DNA from: Tropicimonas sediminicola
GTDB taxonomy: Bacteria; Pseudomonadota; Alphaproteobacteria; Rhodobacterales; Rhodobacteraceae
Reading direction: 5' to 3'
DNA length: 64,000 bases
Assembly: GCF_900188335.1 (NCBI RefSeq)
Contig: NZ_FZOY01000006.1
Span: forward strand, 124,001-188,000
Of the stretch, positions 35,820 through 45,500 are shown in pieces. The first letter of the stretch is position 1, and every line of letters starts with the position of its first letter. The notes under the pieces were generated by a model that had not been told where the DNA came from, made no database searches, and saw only the letters and a list, made by a program, of their open reading frames with translations. Both the position numbers and the translations under genes were made by a program.

Positions 35820-36527
35820 ATGTCCGACGAGGAAGACGACGAGATCATCCTGTCCGAGCTGGAGACCGAAGACCTCGTGCTGCAGATGCACGACGACCTC
35901 TATGACGGCCTGCGCGAGGAGATCGAGGAAGGCGTCAACATCCTGCTGGAACGCGGCTGGCAGCCCTATGACGTGCTGACCAAGGCGCTGGTGGCCGGCA
36001 TGACCATCGTCGGCAATGACTTCCGGGACGGCATCCTCTTCGTGCCCGAGGTGCTGCTGGCGGCCAACGCGATGAAGGCCGGCATGGCGATCCTCAAGCC
36101 GCTCCTGGCCGAGACCGGGGCACCGCGGATGGGAAAGATGGTGATCGGCACCGTCAAGGGCGACATCCACGACATCGGCAAGAACCTCGTCTCGATGATG
36201 ATGGAGGGCGCCGGCTTCGAGGTGGTGGACCTCGGGATCAACAACCCGGTGGAAGCCTATATCGAGGCCGCCGCGCGGGAAGAGGCCGACATCGTCGGCA
36301 TGTCGGCGCTGCTGACCACGACGATGCCCTACATGAAGGTGGTGATCGACGCGATGGTGGCGCAGGGCATTCGCGACGATTACATCGTGCTGGTGGGCGG
36401 CGCGCCTCTGAACGAGGAATTCGGCCGGGCCATCGGCGCCGATGCCTATTGCCGCGATGCCGCCGTGGCGGTGGAGACAGCCAAGGATTTCATCGCGCGC
36501 AAGCACAACCAGATGGCCGCGGGCTGA
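35820..36527 (+). CDS. Corrinoid (B12-binding) methyltransferase partner
   Basis: A 235-residue protein made of a helical cap and a B12-binding Rossmann domain. Residues up to about 105 are the MetH-type cap (YDVLTKALVAGMTIVGNDF, FVPEVLLAANAMKAGM). GDIHDIGKNLVSMM carries the DxHxxG cobalt-ligand motif. MSALLTTTMPYMK and VGGAPLNEEFGRAIGADAY are the usual remaining corrinoid contacts. It holds the methyl carrier and needs a homocysteine methyltransferase, a methyl-donor protein and a reactivator. The first is at 33.5 kb; the others are not in the window. ATG 35820 starts the family sequence. Confidence 0.93.
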   Translation: MSDEEDDEIILSELETEDLVLQMHDDLYDGLREEIEEGVNILLERGWQPYDVLTKALVAGMTIVGNDFRDGILFVPEVLLAANAMKAGMAILKPLLAETGAPRMGKMVIGTVKGDIHDIGKNLVSMMMEGAGFEVVDLGINNPVEAYIEAAAREEADIVGMSALLTTTMPYMKVVIDAMVAQGIRDDYIVLVGGAPLNEEFGRAIGADAYCRDAAVAVETAKDFIARKHNQMAAG

Positions 36528-36570
36528 CAACCGGCCCACGGGCCCCTATCTCGGGAGCAAGGAGACGACC

Positions 36571-36753
36571 ATGCCCCCGAGACATTTCTTCACCCTGATC
36601 GCACTTGTCCTGCTGGCCGCAGCCCTGACGGTCGCCCTGCTCTTTACGGGCGCGGGCCAGGCCCCTGCCATGCTCGGGATCGCGGCGATCGTCGCGCTGG
36701 CGCTGCGGCTGGCGCTCTGGCTCCGGCAGCGGCGGGACGACAGCCTCCGATGA
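36571..36753 (+). CDS. Small two-helix membrane protein
   Basis: A 60-residue protein with two predicted membrane helices (FFTLIALVLLAAALTVALLF and LGIAAIVALALRLALWL) and a basic tail. A ribosome-binding site AAGGAG lies eight bases before ATG 36571. Its stop overlaps the DUF1638 start (ATGA), so the two are coupled. It may be a membrane partner. Unknown function. Confidence 0.65.
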   Translation: MPPRHFFTLIALVLLAAALTVALLFTGAGQAPAMLGIAAIVALALRLALWLRQRRDDSLR

Positions 36754-37409
36754 GTACGCCTGACGACTCCACGCTGACCCACGAGGGCATGGCAGCCGGC
36801 AATCCGGCAGGCGATGCGCGGCTGCTGGTGATCGGCTGCGGCGCCATCGCCCGAGAGATCCTTGCGCTCAAGGCCGCCAATGGGTGGGACCATATCGAAC
36901 TGACCTGCCTGCCGGCGATCCTGCACAACCATCCCGAACGGATCGCGCCTGCCGTGGAACAGGCGATCGTGAAACATCGGGCCGATTTCAACGCGATCTT
37001 CGTCGCCTATGCCGATTGCGGAACCGGCGGGCTGTTGCAGGAGGTCTGCGACCGCCACGGGGTTGAGATGATCGCCGGGCCGCATTGCTACAGCTTCTAC
37101 GAAGGCAATGCGCGCTTCGCAGAGACGTCCGCGGACGATATGACGACCTTCTACCTGACCGATTTCCTCGTCCGGCAGTTCGACGCCTTCGTCTGGCGCC
37201 CGCTCGGGCTCGACCGCCATCCGGAGCTGCGCGACACCTACTTCGCCCATTACACCCGGCTGGTGCACCAGGCCCAGACGGAGGACCCCGGCCTGACCGC
37301 AAAGGCTCGGGGCTGCGCCGCGCGGTTGGGGCTTGCCTATGAACGGCGGTTCACCGGCTATGGCGATCTCGAAACCGCCATCGGGGCGGCGACCGGCGCG
37401 GCCCGGTAG
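36750..37409 (+). CDS. DUF1638 protein linked to corrinoid metabolism
   Basis: A 219-residue protein with the DUF1638 marks: LLVIGCGAIAREILALKAAN near the start, FVAYADCGTGGLLQEVC and MIAGPHCYSFYEGNARF. Conserved Cys and His residues suggest a metal site. DUF1638 genes recur beside corrinoid methyltransferase genes in methanogens and Rhodobacterales, so a role in methyl transfer is inferred from association. It follows the corrinoid protein and the small membrane protein in one transcription unit. Biochemical activity is unknown to me. Confidence 0.8.
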   Translation: MSTPDDSTLTHEGMAAGNPAGDARLLVIGCGAIAREILALKAANGWDHIELTCLPAILHNHPERIAPAVEQAIVKHRADFNAIFVAYADCGTGGLLQEVCDRHGVEMIAGPHCYSFYEGNARFAETSADDMTTFYLTDFLVRQFDAFVWRPLGLDRHPELRDTYFAHYTRLVHQAQTEDPGLTAKARGCAARLGLAYERRFTGYGDLETAIGAATGAAR

Positions 37410-37488
37410 CGGCGCCAACCGCTGTTTGAGCAAGCTTCCGGCCGTGCTAGGCCTGAGCGCGACGTCACACCCCAGGGAGACCACCGCC

Positions 37489-38118
37489 ATGCACCGAAGC
37501 CTCGCGATATCCATCCCCCTTCTCGTCCTTGCCGCCGCGGGAGCGCCCGCGCAGGAGGGGCCGTCGTTCGATTGCAGCAAGGCCGAGACCACGGCGGAAG
37601 AACTGGTCTGCAACGATCCCGGGCTGGCCGCGCTCGACCGACGGGTGGCGGAGCGCTATGCGGCGGCGCTGGAGGCGGCGCGCGGGCTCGACGCCGGGGC
37701 GGCGGAAGCGGAGGCGGATCTCAAGGCCTACCAGCGCGGCTGGATCGGAGGGCGCGACGAGTGCTGGAAGGCGTCGGACGGGGATGTGCGGGCCTGCGTC
37801 GAGGCTTCCTACCTGCGGCGCGAGGTCGAGCTGGTGACGCAATGGATGCTGGAGCCGCCCCGGTCCACCGCCTTCTGGACCTGCGGCGGCAACCCGGCCA
37901 ACGAGGTCGTCACCATGTTCTTCGACACCGAACTGCCCAGCCTGCGCTTCGAGCGCGGCGATTCCATCGACACCGGGACGCTGGAGCGCACCGGTTCGGG
38001 CGCGCGCTATGCCGGGAGTTCCGGGCGGGAGATCTGGATCAAGGGCGAGGCCGCGACCTACCGGGAGCCCGACCCGGACGGCACCAGTTTCGAGTGCGAA
38101 CTGGCGCGGCAGGAATAG
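37489..38118 (+). CDS. Exported LprI-MliC two-domain lysozyme inhibitor
   Basis: A 209-residue protein with a signal peptide (HRSLAISIPLLVLAAAGAPA). Residues about 25-110 fit the LprI N-terminal domain: FDCSKAETTAEELVCNDPGL, then ERYAAAL and WIGGRDECW. The rest fits the MliC domain: FWTCGGNPANEVVTMFFDTE, YAGSSGREIWIKGEAA and TSFECELARQE. Both are lysozyme-inhibitor folds stabilised by disulphides; five Cys are visible in those segments. It would protect periplasmic peptidoglycan. The N-domain is also found with other partners, so inhibition is an inference. ATG 37489 is placed at the signal peptide. Confidence 0.8.
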   Translation: MHRSLAISIPLLVLAAAGAPAQEGPSFDCSKAETTAEELVCNDPGLAALDRRVAERYAAALEAARGLDAGAAEAEADLKAYQRGWIGGRDECWKASDGDVRACVEASYLRREVELVTQWMLEPPRSTAFWTCGGNPANEVVTMFFDTELPSLRFERGDSIDTGTLERTGSGARYAGSSGREIWIKGEAATYREPDPDGTSFECELARQE

Positions 38119-38131
38119 CGCCCCCGTCGGG

Positions 38132-38557
38132 TCAGGCCGCGGCCTTCTCCGCCAGCAGGCGAATGCGCTCGATCATCGCCCGAAGCCCGTTGGAGCGTTG
38201 CGAGGACAGGTGCTCGTCGAGCCCGAGCCGCTTGAGCTCGGCCGGCGCATCCACTTTCGTTACCTCGGCCACGCTGAGGCCGGAATACAGGCTGACGAGG
38301 ATCGCGATCAGGCCGCGCACGATCATCGCATCGCTGTCGCCGCGGAACCGGAACACCGCGCCCGGCCCCTCGCCCTCGATCTCCGGAACCAGCCAGACCT
38401 GGCTGGCGCAGCCCTCGACCTTGGTGGCCGGCACCCGGAAACTCTCCTCCAGCGGATCCATGGCCTTGCCCATGTCGATCACGTGGCGATACCGGTCTTC
38501 CCAGTCATCCAGGAATTCGAAGGTCTCGACGATGTCCTCGAAGGCGTCGCGGGCCAT
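38132..38557 (-). CDS. sufE: SufE, sulphur acceptor for Fe-S cluster assembly
   Basis: A 141-residue SufE. The reactive Cys50 is in ATKVEGCASQVWLVPE. GDSDAMIVRGLIAILVSLYSG and LGLDEHLSSQRSNGLRAMI are the other family blocks. It takes persulphide from the cysteine desulphurase SufS and passes it to SufB. The ATG at 38557 has AAAGGAG upstream on the minus strand. It is a single gene; no other suf genes are in the window. Confidence 0.95.
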   Translation of the reverse strand: MARDAFEDIVETFEFLDDWEDRYRHVIDMGKAMDPLEESFRVPATKVEGCASQVWLVPEIEGEGPGAVFRFRGDSDAMIVRGLIAILVSLYSGLSVAEVTKVDAPAELKRLGLDEHLSSQRSNGLRAMIERIRLLAEKAAA

Positions 38558-38700
38558 GGCGTGCTCCTTTGTCTCGCGCCAGAACCTAGGCTGACAGCGC
38601 AGCGGGGTCCAGTGGCGGGGACACCGCGACGCAGGCTTTTCATCTCCCTCGCTTTTCGGTAATCGGATAGCCAGATGAGCAGGCACGGCGAGGACCCATC

Positions 38701-39180
38701 ATGAAAGCGCAGATTGTTGCCGGCGTGATCGCCGCGCTGGTCCTTGCAGGGTGCCAAAGCCGCTACAACCCGGGCAACTGGGGCTGGTTCGGTGGCAGCC
38801 GCTCGGCTCCCACGCTGGAGCCGAGGGACGGCTACGAACAGAACGCCGACTTCCGGCCGCTGGTCGAGCAGGTGGTCTCCATGACTGTGGAGCAGACCCC
38901 GGGTGGCGCCATCGTCACCGCAACCGGCCTGCCCCCGACGCAAGGTTACTGGAAGGCCGACCTGGTCTCCACCTACCAGACCGTCACCGGCGAGGTCGCA
39001 GCCAAGGATGGCGAGATCCGGCTCGAATTCCGGATCGTGCCGCCGCCCACGCCGACCCCCGCCAGCACCGCGCGTTCGCGCGAGGTCACGACAGCACTGT
39101 TCCTCACAGATCAGACGTTGCGCAATGTCCGGCAGATCACGGTCGTCGGCCAGGCGAACGCGCGCAGCTCCCGCCGCTGA
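38701..39180 (+). CDS. Hypothetical lipoprotein
   Basis: A 159-residue protein with a lipoprotein signal ending in LVLAGCQS (lipobox Cys18). The rest is a beta-rich domain with ATGLPPTQGYWKADLVSTYQ and EIRLEFRIVPPPTPTPAST. It is divergent from sufE across 143 bases. I do not recognise the family. The second half could be an immunoglobulin-like fold, but this is a guess. Confidence 0.7.
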   Translation: MKAQIVAGVIAALVLAGCQSRYNPGNWGWFGGSRSAPTLEPRDGYEQNADFRPLVEQVVSMTVEQTPGGAIVTATGLPPTQGYWKADLVSTYQTVTGEVAAKDGEIRLEFRIVPPPTPTPASTARSREVTTALFLTDQTLRNVRQITVVGQANARSSRR

Positions 39181-39237
39181 CATTGCGCGCGCGCCTCTGC
39201 TCCAGCGCGGATGCAGGGGCGCTGCGCGAAGGTCGGA

Positions 39238-40395
39238 TCAGACGTCGATGATCGCAACCGCCTGACCGCGGGCGGCCAGAGCGATGGCGCCATTGCAGAG
39301 CCGCAGCGCATCGGCGCCGAACACCTCGTGCCGCCAGCCCTTGAGCGCCGCACCGTCGCGCTGTCCGGCGGCAATCGCGTCGAGTTCGGAGGCGGTGGCG
39401 ATCAGCTTCTGCGCCACGCCCGTTTCCTCGGACTTTGCCTTCAGCAGCACCCGCAGCAGGTCGGCCAGGGCCGGGTTGACCTGCAGCTTCTCGCGGCTGG
39501 TGTCCGCCACCGGCTGATCGGCCTGCGGCGTCTCCAGCCCGGCGGCGATGGCGGCCAGAATGCCGTCGGCAATCGGGCCCTTGCGACCCTCGCGGGTCAG
39601 CAGCCGCGAGCGGCCGAGGTCCTCGGACGTGCGCGGCTTGGTCGAGGCAAGCTCCAACAGGGCGTCGTCCTTGAACACCCGGTTGCGGGGAATGTTGCGC
39701 TGCTGCGCATAGGATTCCCGGAATGCGGCCAGCTCGCGCGCGATGGCGAGGAAACGGCCGGAATTCGTGCGGGTCTTGAGCCGCCGCCAGGCCTCGCGGG
39801 GTTCGATCAGGTAAGTGGCAGGATCGGTCAGGACCGCGAGTTCCTCCTCGACCCAACGCTGGCGGCCGGAACGCTCCAGATCGCGGGCAAGGTGCTCGTA
39901 GATCACCCGAAGATGCGTGACGTCGGCCAGCGCATAGGATTGCTGCGCCTCCGACAGCGGACGGCGCGACCAGTCGGTGAAGCGCGAGGACTTGTCGACG
40001 CTGGCCCGCGCGATGCGGCGCACGAGCGTCTCGTAGCCCACCTGCTCGCCGAACCCGCAGACCATCGCGGCGACCTGGGTATCGAAGAGCGGCTCGGGAA
40101 AGACGTTGCCCTCGTGGAAGAAGATCTCGAGATCCTGCCGCGCGGCGTGGAACACCTTCACCACCGACGTGTCGCGGAAGAGATCGTAGAGCGGTTCCAG
40201 CGACAGCGCGTCGCCCCCGGCGATCGGATCGACCAGCACCGCCTCGCCATCGTTCGGCAGGGCCATCTGCACGAGGCAGAGTTTGGAATAATAGGTGCGC
40301 TCCCGCAGGAACTCGGTATCGAGGGTAACGTATGGCTCGCTCCGAGCCGCCTCGCAAAAGGCCGCAAGCTCTTCGGTCGTTGTGAGTGTTCGCAT
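39238..40395 (-). CDS. rnd: Ribonuclease D
   Basis: A 385-residue 3'-5' exonuclease that trims tRNA precursors. The DEDDy nuclease motifs are VTLDTEFLRE, FHAARQDLEIFF and SYALADVTHLRVIYEHL. One HRDC domain follows around residues 200-285 (FLAIARELAAFRESYAQQRN) and the protein ends after a second, weaker helical domain. Length is normal. ATG 40395 begins the family sequence MRTLTTTEELAAF. It follows purN on the same strand with 91 bases between. Confidence 0.95.
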   Translation of the reverse strand: MRTLTTTEELAAFCEAARSEPYVTLDTEFLRERTYYSKLCLVQMALPNDGEAVLVDPIAGGDALSLEPLYDLFRDTSVVKVFHAARQDLEIFFHEGNVFPEPLFDTQVAAMVCGFGEQVGYETLVRRIARASVDKSSRFTDWSRRPLSEAQQSYALADVTHLRVIYEHLARDLERSGRQRWVEEELAVLTDPATYLIEPREAWRRLKTRTNSGRFLAIARELAAFRESYAQQRNIPRNRVFKDDALLELASTKPRTSEDLGRSRLLTREGRKGPIADGILAAIAAGLETPQADQPVADTSREKLQVNPALADLLRVLLKAKSEETGVAQKLIATASELDAIAAGQRDGAALKGWRHEVFGADALRLCNGAIALAARGQAVAIIDV

Positions 40396-40486
40396 TCAGA
40401 CGGTACTTGTTGTTTCGGGCCCGGAAAGGCGCTTCTTGATCCGCTCAAGCCCTCTTAGCCGCTATAACCGCGGAAGAAAAGCGCCC

Positions 40487-41080
40487 TCAGGGCAGCCAGA
40501 CCGGACGCCGGTCTCCCGCTGCGAAACGCCGCAGAACTGCCGGATAGAGCTTGTGTTCCATCTCGAGCACCCGCGCGGCGAGGATCTCGGGCGTGTCGCC
40601 GGGCTTCACCGGCACCCTTGCCTGGCCGAGGATCGGGCCGTCGTCGAGTTCGGGCGTGACCTCGTGCACCGTGCAGCCATGCTCGGCATCGCCGGCTTCC
40701 AGCGCGCGGGCATGGGTGTGCAGACCGCGGTATTTCGGCAGCAGCGAGGGGTGGATGTTGATCATCCGACCCGACCACGGGGTGACGAAACCGGCGGTCA
40801 GCACCCGCATGAAGCCCGCAAGACAGATCATGTCGGCGTCATGGGCTGCGATCAGCGCCTGAAGTTCCGCCTCGAAGGCAGCGCGGTCCTTGCCGAAGGG
40901 GCGGTGATCGACCGCGTCTGTGGCGACGCCGCGCGCCGCCGCGCGGGCCAGCCCCGCCGCCTCGGGGTCGTTCGACGCCACGAGGCAGGGCGTGGCCGGA
41001 TGGCCGGCTTCCGCCATGCTGTCGAGCAGCGCCAGCATGTTGGAGCCGCCGCCCGAGATCAGGATGGCGACACGCTTCAC
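40487..41080 (-). CDS. purN: PurN, GAR transformylase
   Basis: A 197-residue 10-formyl-tetrahydrofolate-dependent formyltransferase. The N-terminal [17 protein letters not shown] binds phosphate. The catalytic triad is in [14 protein letters not shown] and [14 protein letters not shown]. The GTG start at 41080 overlaps the purM stop (GTGA), which couples the two. The length is that of bacterial PurN. Confidence 0.96.
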   Translation of the reverse strand: MKRVAILISGGGSNMLALLDSMAEAGHPATPCLVASNDPEAAGLARAAARGVATDAVDHRPFGKDRAAFEAELQALIAAHDADMICLAGFMRVLTAGFVTPWSGRMINIHPSLLPKYRGLHTHARALEAGDAEHGCTVHEVTPELDDGPILGQARVPVKPGDTPEILAARVLEMEHKLYPAVLRRFAAGDRRPVWLP

Positions 41081-42129
41081 GCCAGCGTCCCGCGGTAGCT
41101 CACACCCTCGCCCGAGACGACGCTGCCGAGACGGTGGACCCGCTCGCCCTGGCCTTCCAGCAGCGACGCAAGCGCCTCGGCGCGCTCGGCCTCGACGACC
41201 ACGACCATCCCGATGCCGGCGTTGAAGGTCTTGAGCAGCTCCGGCGTTTCTAGCCCGCCCGCCTCGCTGAGCCAGGCAAAGACCGGCGGCAGCTTCCAGG
41301 CGCCAAGATCGATCTCGGCGCCCAGCCCCTCGGGCAGCACCCGGGGCAGGTTCTCGGTCAGCCCGCCGCCGGTGATATGCGCCAGCCCGTGCACGCCGCC
41401 GGCCCGAATCGCGGCCAGCGCGGATTTCACGTAGATCCGGGTCGGCGCCAGCAGCGCTGCGCCGAGCGGCCCCTCGCCGAAGGGCGCCGGATCGTTCCAG
41501 CCCAGCCCCTGCAGCTCGACCACCTTGCGCACCAGCGAATAGCCGTTGGAATGCACGCCGTCCGAGGCCAGGCCGAGCAGCACGTCGCCCTCGCCCACAT
41601 CCGCCGGCAGCGCCGCGCCGCGCTCCATCGCGCCCACCGCGAAGCCCGCGAGGTCGAAATCCTTTGCCTCGTACATGCCCGGCATCTCGGCCGTTTCGCC
41701 GCCGATCAGCGCGCAGCCGGCCTGGCGGCAGCCATCGGCGATGCCTTCGACGACCTGCGCCGCGCGCTCCACGTCGAGCGCCCCGCAGGCGAAGTAATCG
41801 AGGAAGAACAGCGGCTCGGCGCCCTGGCAGACCAGATCGTTGACGCACATCGCCACGAGATCGATCCCGACGCCTTCGACGACGCCGGTGTCGATCGCGA
41901 TCCGCAGCTTGGTGCCGACGCCATCGGTGGCCGCCACGAGGACCGGATCGTCGTAGCCGGCCGCCCGCAGGTCGAAGAGCCCGCCGAAGCCGCCCAGCCC
42001 GGCCATCACGCCCGCGCGGTCGGTCGACTTTGCCGCCGGCTTGATCCGCTCGACGAGCGCGTTGCCCGCGTCGATATCCACGCCCGCCGCAGCATAGGTC
42101 AGTCCGTTCTTGCCTGCACTCACCGGCAT
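41077..42129 (-). CDS. purM: PurM, AIR synthetase
   Basis: A 350-residue phosphoribosylformylglycinamidine cyclo-ligase. It starts [20 protein letters not shown], and carries [25 protein letters not shown] and [19 protein letters not shown] 42129 is preferred because the family begins at [11 protein letters not shown]; the frame is open for another 13 codons upstream. It and purN form an operon. It is divergent from the tRNA gene. Confidence 0.96.
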   Translation of the reverse strand: MPVSAGKNGLTYAAAGVDIDAGNALVERIKPAAKSTDRAGVMAGLGGFGGLFDLRAAGYDDPVLVAATDGVGTKLRIAIDTGVVEGVGIDLVAMCVNDLVCQGAEPLFFLDYFACGALDVERAAQVVEGIADGCRQAGCALIGGETAEMPGMYEAKDFDLAGFAVGAMERGAALPADVGEGDVLLGLASDGVHSNGYSLVRKVVELQGLGWNDPAPFGEGPLGAALLAPTRIYVKSALAAIRAGGVHGLAHITGGGLTENLPRVLPEGLGAEIDLGAWKLPPVFAWLSEAGGLETPELLKTFNAGIGMVVVVEAERAEALASLLEGQGERVHRLGSVVSGEGVSYRGTLA

Positions 42130-42216
42130 GCCCTTTCCCGATTGGCCAATCCTGGCGCGGGTTAGCAAGCGCGGCCGTCCGAGTCCATGCCGCCCGTGCC
42201 GGGCGCATCATATGGC

Positions 42217-42244
42217 TTGACCCGGATTGCCAGCATGCTAGGCA
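42217..42244 (+). promoter_or_regulatory. Candidate promoter of the tRNA gene
   Basis: TTGACC (42217-42222), a 16-base spacer, then TAGGCA (42239-42244). The tRNA would begin 11 bases after the -10 box. The -35 is good and the -10 weak. Confidence 0.35.
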
Positions 42245-42254
42245 GTCGTCGCGT

Positions 42255-42331
42255 GGGCCTGTAGCTCAATTGGTTAGAGCAGAGCGCTCATAACGCTTTG
42301 GTTGCGGGTTCAAGTCCTGCCGGGCCTACCA
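42255..42331 (+). tRNA. tRNA with CAU anticodon, probably tRNA-Ile2 (lysidine type)
   Basis: A 77-base cloverleaf ending in an encoded CCA. The acceptor stem is GGGCCTG with CGGGCCT (first pair G-T), the D arm has AGCTCAATTGGTTAGAGC, the anticodon arm is GAGCG-CTCATAA-CGCTT, and the T arm is GCGGGTTCAAGTCCTGC. The anticodon CAT could be elongator Met or Ile2. The pairs C4-G69 and C5-G68 in the acceptor stem are the determinants used by the lysidine-forming enzyme TilS in E. coli, and elongator tRNA-Met lacks them. I therefore favour tRNA-Ile reading AUA, while automatic tools often call it Met. Confidence 0.8.
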
Positions 42332-42509
42332 CGACAATCGGGTCGCGCCGACAGGGGCAGACCCGGAGCCATCCCCCTCCCCAAAATCCTTGCTGGCAAG
42401 GGCCACGGCCCGTAGGATCGATGGTGCGACACTGCGCCCCGCCTTGGTGGCGAGATGCCACATGTGCGCTTTGGCTGCATTATTGGTGGCTGTGAAATCG
42501 ATTACATGA

Positions 42510-42530
42510 CCACCAGCTGACATTTGGTGG
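42510..42530 (+). promoter_or_regulatory. Inverted repeat over the ribosome-binding site of the PFOR-type gene
   Basis: CCACCA (42510-42515) and TGGTGG (42525-42530) can pair across a nine-base loop. The second arm overlaps the GGTGGAAG ribosome-binding region just before ATG 42536, so pairing would hide it. TTGGTGG occurs three times in the leader (42444, 42483, 42524), roughly 40 bases apart. The remainder of the 204-base gap after the tRNA shows nothing else. Confidence 0.4.
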
Positions 42531-42535
42531 AAGAA

Positions 42536-45500
42536 ATGAAAGACACCGCACAGACCCCCCCGGAGTTTCCGGGCGTATCGACAGTCATTCATGGCAACGG
42601 CGCAATCGCCCAGGTAATGGGCCAGGTCTGTGGAGGGGTGATCGGATATCCGATCACCCCTTCGACTGAGATAGCCGAGCTTTACGAGGCGTTCCGCGCC
42701 GGTGGCGGGATGAACATCTGGGGGCGGCATCCGTTCTTCTTCGAGCCAGAGGGCGAGCATTCGGCGCAATCGGGCGCGCTCGGCGCGGCGCTGACCGGCG
42801 GGCAGTACATCTCCAACGCGTCGTCGAGCCAGGGCATCCTCTACGGGATCGAGTCGCATTACGTGACCGTCGGCAAGAAGGTCGGCGGGTTCGTGCTCCA
42901 GGTCGCCGCACGCTCCGTCTCGCGCCATTCGCTCAACGTGATGGCCGGCCATGACGACGTCTATGCATTGCTGCCCTCCGGCTACACGATCCTGTTCGGC
43001 TCCAACCCGCAGGAGGCCGCCGACCTCGCCGCGATCTCCTACAAGGTCAGCGCGATGTCGATGATCCCGGTCGCCAACGCGATGGACGGCTTCGTCACCA
43101 GCCACATGATGAGCGAGGTGATGATGCCAGAGGACGCGCTGCTCGAGCGGTTCCTCGGCGATCCGACCGACCGTATCCCCTGCCCGACCGTGGCGCAGGA
43201 AATGCTCTATGGCGCCAAGGGCCGCGTCTTCCACCTCAAGCGTTACCTCGGCCGCCACAGCAGCGACATGGAGCAGGCCGACTACGCGGCGCTGATCGAC
43301 TTTCTCGACGCCAATGCCGACGCCGTGGAGGGCGATGCCTCGGGCGAGATGGTCGGCCAGACGCTCGACCGGCTGCCGCAGGAGCTGCATGCCCAGTGGC
43401 GGCGGCAATGGGTCAACGCCCATGCCAAGGGCACCCGGCAGCGGGTTCCGGCCCAGGTGGACGTGCACAACCCCGGCCTCACGGGCGGCGTGCAGAACCA
43501 GCCGGACTTCCAGGCCGGCGCGGTCGACCACCGCACCCACTTCGTCCGCGAGGTGCCGCGTTTCGTCCGCGAGGCGATGGAAGAATACTCGGCCCTGACC
43601 GGGCGCGACTACGCCCCCGTCATGACCTATGAATGCGACGACGCGGAAACCGTCCTCGTCGGGCTCGGCTCCGTCACCGACGACGCCGAGGCTGTGGCCG
43701 CCCACCTGCGCCGCCAGGGCCGCAAGGTCGGCGTGATCTCGATCAAGATGCTCCAGCCCTTCCCCGAGGCCGAGCTGGTGGCGGCCCTTGCCGGCAAGAA
43801 GGCGGTCACGGTGCTGGAACGCTCCGACGTCACCGCGCTGACTAGCCTCGTCAACCAGGCGCTGGTCAAGGCGGTCGAGAATGCCGATGGCGAGCGCTAC
43901 CCGGGCATCCCGGCACTCAGCAAGCTGCCGCGGCTGACCACGGCAATCTTCGGGCTCGGCGCGCACGACCTGCAGCCGCGCCACCTGATCGCGGCCTTCG
44001 ACAACATGGACGAGGCCAACGCGCCCTTCGTCTATCTCGGCAGCCAGTTCTTCGCCAAGGACCCGAGCCCGCAGCTCGCCGAGCTGCAGGACAGGCTGCG
44101 CGCGGCCTATCCCGAAACCGAGCTGATGGCGCTGGAGACCAAGCCCAACCCGCAGCTCCTGCCCGAGGGCGCGCTGCGCATCCGCTTCCACTCCGTCGGC
44201 GGCTACGGCACAATCGCCACCGGCAAGCTGCTGACCGACATCTTGGCCAATGCGCTCAGGCTGCATTCCAAGGCGGCGCCCAAGTACGGCTCCGAGAAGT
44301 CCGGCGCGCCGACCAACTACTACATCACCCTCAGCCCCGAGCCGGTGAAGATCACCAATGCCGATCTCGAGGATGTCGAGGTCGTGGTTTCGCCCGACCA
44401 CCGGGTGTTCCAGCACTCCAACCCGCTGCGCGGGCTGATCGAGGGCGGCACTTTCATTCTGCAGTCGAGCCTCTCGCCGCTCGAGGTCTGGAAGGACCTT
44501 CCGGCCGCGATGCGCGCCTACATCGTCCGCCGCAAGATCCGTTTCTTCGTGCTGGACGGTTTTGCCATCGCCCGCAAGCACGCCCCCTCGGCCGAGCTCG
44601 AGACGCGCATGATGGGCATTGCCTTCATCGGCGCGGTCTGCGGCAACGTGGAGCGCATCACCCAGGGCGCCGACCGCGAGGCCGTGCTGGACAAGATCCG
44701 CAGCCAGATCGCCAAGAAGTTCGGCGCCAAGGGCCAGGCCATCGTCGATGGCAACATGGCGGTGATCCGTGACGGGCTGGAGGCGACGGTGGCGCTCGAC
44801 TACACCGCACCCGAATTCGCCGCGGTGACCGAGGCGGCTGATTCCGAGCCGGCCTTCGCGCCGGCGATCTCGGCCTCGATGTGCCGCATCCAGCAGGACG
44901 CCTCGCCGACCGGCCTCTTCGACCACGAGTATTTCGAGGAAACCGTCGCCCGGCCCTTCCGCGAAGGCACCATCGGCGAGGCGCCGGTGCTGCCGGGGAC
45001 CGGCATGTTCATGCCGTCCGGCACCGCCGCCGCGCGCGACAAGGGCATGTTCCGCCGCGAGGTGCCTGTGTTCGACGCCAGCCTCTGCACCGGCTGTCTC
45101 GAATGCTCCATGGTCTGCCCGGACGCCGCGATCCCGGCCACGGTGATCGACATCGGCGACATGCTGGGCACCGCGCTCAAGGAGATCGACGTACCCTCCG
45201 GCCAGCGCGAGATCCTGCGTGGCCTGCTGCCGGGCATCGGCGCCGCTGTCCGCGCGGCCTATGCCGAGAGCAAGGAGACCAAGGCCTTCGGGATTCTGGT
45301 GGCCGAGGCCGTGCAGTCGCTCGACGTGGAGAGCCCTGTCGTCCGCAACAACCTGGAGAAACTGGCACAGGCGGCTTCCGCCCTGCCCGTCTCCCGCACC
45401 CGGCCCTTCTTCGACGCGATGGAGAAGGAACGCGCCGGCTCCGGCGGGCTGTTCACCGTGGTCGTGGACCCGTGGAAATGCTCCGGCTGCCTCGAATGCA

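Noticed and set aside
42255-42331. Calling the tRNA an elongator tRNA-Met.
   Set aside because: The acceptor pairs C4-G69 and C5-G68 favour the TilS-modified Ile2 type. Met is kept only as an alternative.
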